A stretch of DNA of 9,134 nt from DATEVL01 sp964448245 (lineage in GTDB: Bacteria > Chloroflexota > Anaerolineae > Anaerolineales > E44-bin32): positions 1-9,134 of the forward strand of contig CAYUWF010000094.1 of the NCBI GenBank assembly GCA_964448245.1, read 5' to 3'. Shown one piece after another: positions 4,772-9,134 of this stretch; within the stretch, counting starts at the first letter, position 1; every line of letters starts with the position of its first letter. Position numbers and translations under genes: made by a program. The notes beneath the pieces are model-generated. The model searched no databases, had not been told where the DNA came from, and saw only the letters and a list, made by a program, of their open reading frames with translations.

Positions 4772-7700
4772 CGGGGCCCAACGGCGGCCGCGCCCGTCTG
4801 CGGGCCCTCGACCTGCAGGGCTACAAGACCTTCGCCAGCAAGGCGGTCTTCGAGTTCGCCCCCACGATCACCGCTATCGTCGGCCCGAACGGCTCCGGCA
4901 AATCGAACATCGCCGATTCGATCCGTTGGGTGCTGGGCGAGCAGTCCTACAGCCTGCTGCGCGGCAAGAAGACCGAGGACATGATCTTCGCCGGATCCGA
5001 GCAACGCGCCCGGGCGGGCATGGCCTCGGCCACGATCACCTTCGACAACAACGACGGATGGCTGCCGATCGACTTCGCCGAGGTCACCGTCAGCCGCCGG
5101 GCCTACCGCAGCGGCGAGAACGAGTACCTGCTCAACGGACAGCGGGTGCGCCTGCGGGACGTTTCCGAACTCCTGGCGCGCTGCGGGCTCGGCGAACGCA
5201 CCTACACCATCATCGGCCAGGGTCTGGTGGACGCCGCGCTGTCGCTCAAGCCCGAGGAGCGCCGCCGGCTCTTCGAGGAGGCGGCCGGCATCGGGTTGTA
5301 TCGATCACGGCGAGACGAGTCGCTGCGCCGGCTCGAGCACACGCGCCGCAATCTGGACCGTGTGCGCGACATCCTGGCCGAGCTCCGGCCCCGGCTGCGG
5401 AGTCTCGAGCGGCAGGCGAAACGCGCCCAGGACTACGAGCAGGTGCGGCAGGACTTGCACGCCGCGCTGCGGCAGTGGTACGGCCACCATTGGTACCGGA
5501 TGCTGGCGGTCGTCGGCGCAACGAAGAGCCTGGCCGAGGCGGAGTCCTCCGCCCGCGAACGCCTGCACGCCCTCGAAGCTCAGACGTCGGCCGATCTGAA
5601 TGCCAACCGCGCCCGCATCGATACGCTGCGCCTGGAGGTCCGCCGCCTGTCGCAGCAGCTCAGTGACGTCTTCCGCCAACGGGAGTCGATCGGCCGGGGC
5701 CTGGCCGTCGCCCAGGAACGCCTGCGCTGGGTGGCGGACCAGGCGACGGCGCTCGAGGCCGAGATGGCGGCGCGCACCGACACCGACCGCGTGTTGCAGG
5801 CCCGGCTCTCGGCGGCGCGAGAAGAAGTCATCCGGAGGCAGCAAGCAGTGGCCGAGGCCGAGGCCCAGATGCGAGAGCTCCGCGGCGAAGCCCCGGGCGA
5901 GGGCGGGGCCAGCGTCGAGCTGGAGCCGGCGCAGGCGCGCCTGCGGCTCGAACGGCTGCGGGCGGACCTGGCGGCGAGCGAGGCGCGCCTGGCGCAGGGG
6001 CGGGCCTCCCTCGAGAAGACGCGGCTGGAGTTGGACGAAGCGCGGCAGCGCGTTGAGCGGGCGCGCGCGGCCTGGCAGGTCCAAAAGGAACGACTGACGG
6101 CGGCCGAGGCGGCTTTCGTCGCGGCCGAAGAGGCCCGGCTCGGCGCGCAGCAGGCTGAATCCGCGTCGGCAGCCGAGGCGGCTGCCGCCCAACGGGCGCT
6201 CGAGACGCACCTTGCCCTCCTGGCAGGGCTTCGATCGCGCGCGGCTGCCAGCGAAGCGCGGCTCCAACAGCTCCAGGACTCCTCCGAGGCCGATGCCGAG
6301 GTCTTGCTCAGGAAGGCTGCGGACCGCGGCGACCTCCCGGCGCTGTACGGACGTCTCAGCCAGTCGCTCCGGCCATCGCCGGAGGTGGCGTTGGCCGTCC
6401 GCGCCGCCCTCGGCGCATTCGCCGAGAGTTTCGGATTCGATTCGCGCGAGGCCATCTGGCGGGCCTCCGAGCAGATCGCCGAAGGGGAGGACGCTCCGGC
6501 GGCGGCCATGTTGCCGCTCGATGTCGAGGGGCGCGCGGAGCCATCGCGCCCTCCAGAGGTCGAGGGGGTCATCGGGAACGCGGCAGATCTGGCAGGAGCC
6601 TCCGAGCGGTTTCGCGGCGCGGTCGAGGCGCTGCTCGGGCAGACGTGGGTCGTCCGGGACCGGGGAGTGGCTAGGCGCGTTCTTGGGTCGCTTCCCGAGG
6701 GCGGTCGGGTGGTGACCCTGAAGGGCGACGTCTTCTTCCCGGATGGCCGCGTGCTTTTCAACGCCGCCCGGCCGTTTGGCGGGCGGAAGGAGGCCTCCGA
6801 CCGCCTAGCCAAGGACCTCGAGAACGCGCGGGCTCACCTGGCGCAAGGGGAGGCCGAGGAACAGGCTCTACGCCGCCGTCTGGAGGAAGCTCAGGCGTCC
6901 GTCCGCAAATCCGGAGAAACGACACAGCGCGCACTGGCGGAAGAGCAGCGGCTTCGCCAGGCCGCGGCGGGCGCCCTGGCGCAGGAACGCCTCACCTCAG
7001 GCGAGGTCGAGTTCGCGCTGGAGCGCCGGCGGGAGTTGGAGCAGAGAGTGGCGGACGCCGAGGGCGGGACGGCGGCGGAGGAATCGCAGCGCACCGCGCT
7101 GGCCGAGGAACAAACGCGCCTCGAGCGAATCGTCCGCCTGGACGATGTCCGGCACGGCGGCGAGGCCGCCGCTGCCCACGTCGCCCATGCCGAATCGAAT
7201 TTGCAGATGGCTCGATCCGGGGCGTCCGAGGCCGGCGACCGTCTGGCCGAGCTCGAGGCGACGGGGTCGGCCAGACGGCGGGAGGGTGAGCAGCGCGCCG
7301 CACGGTTGGGGGCGCTGCAAGCCGAAAGAACCAGTCTGGCCGCCGGCGTGGCGGCCTCCGAGCTCCAGGCGTCCCAGATTGAGGAACGCCTCACCGCTCT
7401 GCAGGGCCAAAGCCAACCGGCCGAGGAATCGCTGAAAGCTGCCGAGGACGAACGATCGGCGCTCGAACAGATGGAAAGCCAGCACCGCCTGGAAGTTCAG
7501 GTGGCGGAGCGCCGGCATTCGCAGGCCCAGATCGAACTGGCGCGCCGCCAGGAGGAACAGGCCAGCTTGCGTCGCCGCGTGGAGGACGACTTCGGGCTGG
7601 TCGCTTTCGATTTCGAAGAGAACGCCGAGGGCCAGGTGCCCATTCCCTTCGAGGGCCTGGTGGAGCATTTGCCCCAGGTCGAAGACCTTCCCATCGACTA

Positions 7701-8358
7701 CGAAAGCCAGGTCGCCCGGCTGCGCCTGCAATTGCGGCGGATGGGCGCCATCAATCCTGAAGCGCAGAAGGAATATCTGGAGGTGAGGGAACGCGTCGAG
7801 TTCCTCACGGCCCAGATCGAAGACCTGGACCAGGCCGAGTCGAAGCTGCAGGGGGTCATCGCTGAGCTCGACGTCCAGATGGAGACGGAGTTCCAAAAGA
7901 CCTTCGAGGCCGTCGCCCGGGAGTTCCGCGAGGCCTTCACCCGGCTGTTCGGGGGCGGGTCGGTGCGCCTGTCGCTGACCGATCCGAGCGACCTGGGCCA
8001 GACGGGGATCGACATCGAAGTCCGTTTACCCGGCCGCCGCGAGCAGGGCCTGTCGATGCTCTCCGGCGGCGAACGGAGCCTGACGGCCTGCGCCCTGGTC
8101 TTCGCGCTGCTGAAGGTCTCGCCCACGCCGTTCTGCGTGTTGGACGAGGTCGACGCCATGTTGGACGATTCGAATGTGGCGCGCTTCCGTGAGATGCTGA
8201 GAGAGCTGAGCGGGCAGACGCAGTTCGTCATCATCACCCACAACCGCCAGACGGTGCAGGCGGCGGAGGTGCTGTACGGGGTCAGTATGGGCCCCGATTC
8301 GGCCAGCCGCGTCATCAGCCTGCAGCTCGATGAGGCGGCGCGCGAGATGGCGGAGTAG
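4768..8358 (+). CDS. smc: Chromosome partition/condensation ATPase SMC
   Basis: SMC dimers, with ScpA and ScpB (not in the window), organise and help segregate the chromosome. The 1196-residue product has the family's usual size (about 1190) and order. The head half comes first, with Walker A GPNGSGKS (39-46) and the Q-loop in WVLGEQS. A long coiled coil (about 165-510) leads to a hinge (about 515-665), then the returning coiled coil (about 670-1000). The second head half has the signature LSGGERSLTA (1098-1107), Walker B FCVLDEVDAMLDD (1122-1134, Asp1126 and Glu1127) and the switch His1158 in ITHNRQTVQAAEVLYGVSM. The ATG at 4768 is inside the rnc stop (ATGA), with AGGAAGG nine bases upstream; longer upstream extensions only re-read rnc in another frame. 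The hinge is atypical: where GGSMTGG-like glycines are expected it has PDGRVLFNAA. I see no frameshift. Confidence 0.97.
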   Translation: MTGPNGGRARLRALDLQGYKTFASKAVFEFAPTITAIVGPNGSGKSNIADSIRWVLGEQSYSLLRGKKTEDMIFAGSEQRARAGMASATITFDNNDGWLPIDFAEVTVSRRAYRSGENEYLLNGQRVRLRDVSELLARCGLGERTYTIIGQGLVDAALSLKPEERRRLFEEAAGIGLYRSRRDESLRRLEHTRRNLDRVRDILAELRPRLRSLERQAKRAQDYEQVRQDLHAALRQWYGHHWYRMLAVVGATKSLAEAESSARERLHALEAQTSADLNANRARIDTLRLEVRRLSQQLSDVFRQRESIGRGLAVAQERLRWVADQATALEAEMAARTDTDRVLQARLSAAREEVIRRQQAVAEAEAQMRELRGEAPGEGGASVELEPAQARLRLERLRADLAASEARLAQGRASLEKTRLELDEARQRVERARAAWQVQKERLTAAEAAFVAAEEARLGAQQAESASAAEAAAAQRALETHLALLAGLRSRAAASEARLQQLQDSSEADAEVLLRKAADRGDLPALYGRLSQSLRPSPEVALAVRAALGAFAESFGFDSREAIWRASEQIAEGEDAPAAAMLPLDVEGRAEPSRPPEVEGVIGNAADLAGASERFRGAVEALLGQTWVVRDRGVARRVLGSLPEGGRVVTLKGDVFFPDGRVLFNAARPFGGRKEASDRLAKDLENARAHLAQGEAEEQALRRRLEEAQASVRKSGETTQRALAEEQRLRQAAAGALAQERLTSGEVEFALERRRELEQRVADAEGGTAAEESQRTALAEEQTRLERIVRLDDVRHGGEAAAAHVAHAESNLQMARSGASEAGDRLAELEATGSARRREGEQRAARLGALQAERTSLAAGVAASELQASQIEERLTALQGQSQPAEESLKAAEDERSALEQMESQHRLEVQVAERRHSQAQIELARRQEEQASLRRRVEDDFGLVAFDFEENAEGQVPIPFEGLVEHLPQVEDLPIDYESQVARLRLQLRRMGAINPEAQKEYLEVRERVEFLTAQIEDLDQAESKLQGVIAELDVQMETEFQKTFEAVAREFREAFTRLFGGGSVRLSLTDPSDLGQTGIDIEVRLPGRREQGLSMLSGGERSLTACALVFALLKVSPTPFCVLDEVDAMLDDSNVARFREMLRELSGQTQFVIITHNRQTVQAAEVLYGVSMGPDSASRVISLQLDEAAREMAE

Positions 8359-8405
8359 GGAGGGGCGGCACGCTGAACTTTGTTGGAGGGCGCATGGAGG
8401 CGCTC

Positions 8406-8431
8406 GGCCCCTTCGACAGGCTCAGGGTGCC
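8406..8431. repeat. Palindromic repeat, copy before the GIY-YIG gene
   Basis: The core CCCTTCGACAGGCTCAGGG (8409-8427) is flanked by GGC and TGCC, giving an imperfect hairpin: GGC plus CCCT pairs with AGGG plus GCC, with the T at 8428 unpaired. It is the same family as the three copies downstream at 8822-9009, where the outer arm is the complete GGCACCCT. It lies 42 bases before the chosen start of the GIY-YIG gene and 47 bases after the smc stop, where it might also affect the 3' end of the smc mRNA. Confidence 0.8.
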
Positions 8432-8473
8432 TCGCTTGTGTTCGGGCGCCAAGGTGAGGCAAGGGGGGCACGC

Positions 8474-8782
8474 GTGGACCAAAGGCCGATTTCGTTCCAC
8501 GTCTACATCATCCGCTGTGCTGACGGTTCGTACTACACGGGAATGACCTCCGACCTCCGCCTGCGGATTGCAGAACATGAGCAAGGTCTCGACCCGAAGG
8601 CATACACGTTTCCGCGCCGCCCGCTTCTTCTCGTCTGGTCCCAGGAGTTCGCCAGTCACGATGAGGCTTTTCGATGTGAGCGGCAGATCAAGGGGTGGCG
8701 GAGGGAGAAGAAGGAAGCGTTGATTTGGGGAAACACGGATGCCTTGCCGGAGCTCGCTCGGGGGGGATCGTCGCGGCGTTGA
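8474..8782 (+). CDS. Small GIY-YIG nuclease-family protein (YhbQ/UPF0213-like)
   Basis: A 102-residue stand-alone GIY-YIG domain, the nuclease fold also found in UvrC and homing endonucleases. The two half-motifs are HVYII (9-13) and SYYTGMT (19-25). They are followed by DLRLRIAEH (27-35) with the expected Arg31 and His35, and by EAFRCERQIKGW (64-75) with a probable metal-binding Glu (Glu69, possibly Glu64). The positively charged KGWRREKKEALI ending is typical of this single-domain family, whose substrate is generally unknown. The GTG at 8474 is chosen because AAGGGGGG ends five bases before it and the domain starts at once; the longer open frame from 8330 only translates the upstream palindromic repeat. 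The gene is bracketed by palindromic repeats of one family (8406-8431 and 8822-9009), which suggests a possible link. There is no membrane segment or signal peptide. Confidence 0.88.
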   Translation: MDQRPISFHVYIIRCADGSYYTGMTSDLRLRIAEHEQGLDPKAYTFPRRPLLLVWSQEFASHDEAFRCERQIKGWRREKKEALIWGNTDALPELARGGSSRR

Positions 8783-8821
8783 GCGCGGGCCCCCGCTGGT
8801 GTGTGACCGTCAACAAGGCCC

Positions 8822-8887
8822 GGCACCCTTCGACAAGCTCAGGGTGCCTGACGTAGACCAAGCGCGCTGAGCCTGACGAAGCGCGCC
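8822..8887. repeat. Palindrome doublet, first copy (66 bp)
   Basis: The unit contains two hairpins. The first is GGCACCCT (8822-8829) pairing with AGGGTGCC (8841-8848) around TCGACAAGCTC. The second is GCGCGCT (8862-8868) pairing with AGCGCGC (8880-8886) around GAGCCTGACGA. The second holds the same core (CTTCG...GCTCAG) in opposite orientation. The unit recurs 80 bases later with a single difference (A8861 against G8941). Head-to-head hairpin pairs like this are typical of REP-type doublets. Confidence 0.88.
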
Positions 8888-8901
8888 GAACGATGAGCTC
8901 G

Positions 8902-8967
8902 GGCACCCTTCGACAAGCTCAGGGTGCCTGACGTAGACCAGGCGCGCTGAGCCTGACGAAGCGCGCC
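8902..8967. repeat. Palindrome doublet, second copy (66 bp)
   Basis: It is identical to 8822-8887 except for G8941. The G lets the second hairpin gain one more pair (GGCGCGCT 8941-8948 with AGCGCGCC 8960-8967). A 14-base spacer (8888-8901) separates the two copies. The near-identity points to recent duplication or to gene conversion between copies. Confidence 0.88.
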
Positions 8968-8982
8968 CGAAAGTGTGGAGAC

Positions 8983-9009
8983 GGCACCCTTCGTCGAGCT
9001 CAGGGTGCT
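8983..9009. repeat. Palindromic repeat, third copy (single hairpin)
   Basis: GGCACCCT (8983-8990) pairs with AGGGTGCT (9002-9009, the outermost pair being G-T) around TCGTCGAGCTC. It starts 81 bases after the second copy, keeping the 80-base rhythm, but the inverted partner hairpin is missing and the loop differs at two bases. It ends 35 bases before the -35 box of the tRNA promoter. Confidence 0.8.
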
Positions 9010-9044
9010 TGCGGATCGAACGAGCGGCCCGACCGGTGCCAGCA

Positions 9045-9072
9045 TTGACAACGTCCCTCCCCGCGGTAGAAT
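9045..9072 (+). promoter_or_regulatory. Sigma-70-type promoter of tRNA-Leu
   Basis: A consensus TTGACA at 9045-9050 and TAGAAT at 9067-9072 (one change from TATAAT) are 16 bases apart. Transcription would start near 9078-9080, a few bases before the mature tRNA 5' end at 9083, so the 5' leader is very short. The separate promoter shows the tRNA does not depend on the upstream genes. Confidence 0.82.
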
Positions 9073-9082
9073 CCTCGCCCGC

Positions 9083-9134
9083 GCCGAAGTGGCGGAAATG
9101 GCAGACGCGCTGCGTTCAGGGCGCAGTGAGCATC
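9083..9134 (+). tRNA. tRNA-Leu(CAG), 5' part, cut by the window end
   Basis: The acceptor strand GCCGAAG (9083-9089) is followed by TG. The D arm comes next (GCG 9092-9094 with CGC 9106-9108, loop GAAATGGCAGA). The anticodon arm CTGCG (9110-9114) and CGCAG (9122-9126) pairs perfectly around TTCAGGG. The anticodon is CAG (9117-9119), reading CTG leucine codons. After the anticodon stem the sequence enters what should be the long variable arm of a class II tRNA (TGAGCATC) and the window ends. The T arm and the 3' acceptor strand are not visible. Confidence 0.92.

Noticed and set aside
5580..6812. A 410-residue frame on the - strand inside smc, and other long antisense frames
   Set aside because: Long antisense frames are expected in GC-rich coding DNA; it is Ser/Arg/Ala-rich with no motif, and the + strand SMC is certain.
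8394..8396. ATG after GGAGGG between smc and the GIY-YIG gene as a gene start
   Set aside because: Spacing is only three bases, and the frame is a short one out of phase with the GIY-YIG gene, with no recognisable content.
8330..8473. A longer N-terminus for the GIY-YIG protein
   Set aside because: It overlaps the end of smc and translates the palindromic repeat (for example LRQAQG); GTG 8474 has a strong SD five bases upstream.
8822..9009. A CRISPR array
   Set aside because: Only two and a half units, the spacers are 14-15 bases, and the repeats are double hairpins of a palindromic family; no cas genes.

Overview
The window is a GC-rich bacterial chromosomal segment, apparently a metagenome-derived scaffold because it carries a run of exactly 100 N. 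Every convincing gene lies on the + strand, packed closely with 4-8 nt overlaps. Chloroflexota (Anaerolineae-like) is my best guess. It rests on the fabF-rnc-smc order, the style of the threonine-synthase-like enzyme, the fused MoaD-MoaE, and palindromic repeats with a TCGAC...GCTC core. This is inference from memory, not a database result.

Layout. (1) 20-1231: a molybdopterin module, moaC followed by a fused moaD-moaE gene, starting from a perfect TATAAT box placed so close to the GTG that the mRNA is probably leaderless. (2) 1232-1512: a 281-base gap holding a 115-bp composite palindromic element, a 12-bp perfect inverted repeat, three copies of a 16-bp motif, and a possible 28-codon leader ORF that ends in a GTGA overlap with the next gene. 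(3) 1513-3889: a threonine-synthase-like PLP enzyme overlapping fabF (3-oxoacyl-ACP synthase II), whose last residues are lost in the scaffold gap (3890-3989). (4) 4073-8358: rnc (RNase III) overlapping smc (chromosome condensation ATPase) by ATGA. (5) 8359-9134: a small GIY-YIG nuclease-like gene with palindromic repeats of one family on both sides, then a promoter and the 5' part of tRNA-Leu(CAG), cut by the window end.

MoaC and the MoaD-MoaE fusion act consecutively: MoaC makes cyclic pyranopterin monophosphate and MoaD/MoaE convert it to molybdopterin. FabF, RNase III and SMC are housekeeping functions that are commonly neighbours and are probably co-transcribed. The threonine-synthase-like gene is translationally linked to fabF through an overlap.

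Points most worth a second look: the GIY-YIG gene embedded in its palindromic repeat family (a possible nuclease/repeat unit comparable in layout to RAYT/REP systems); the C8 tract with an SD-ATG exactly at the MoaD/MoaE junction; the likely leaderless moaC; the short coupled ORF and hairpin before the PLP enzyme; and the unusual SMC hinge, which lacks the usual glycine-rich motif.
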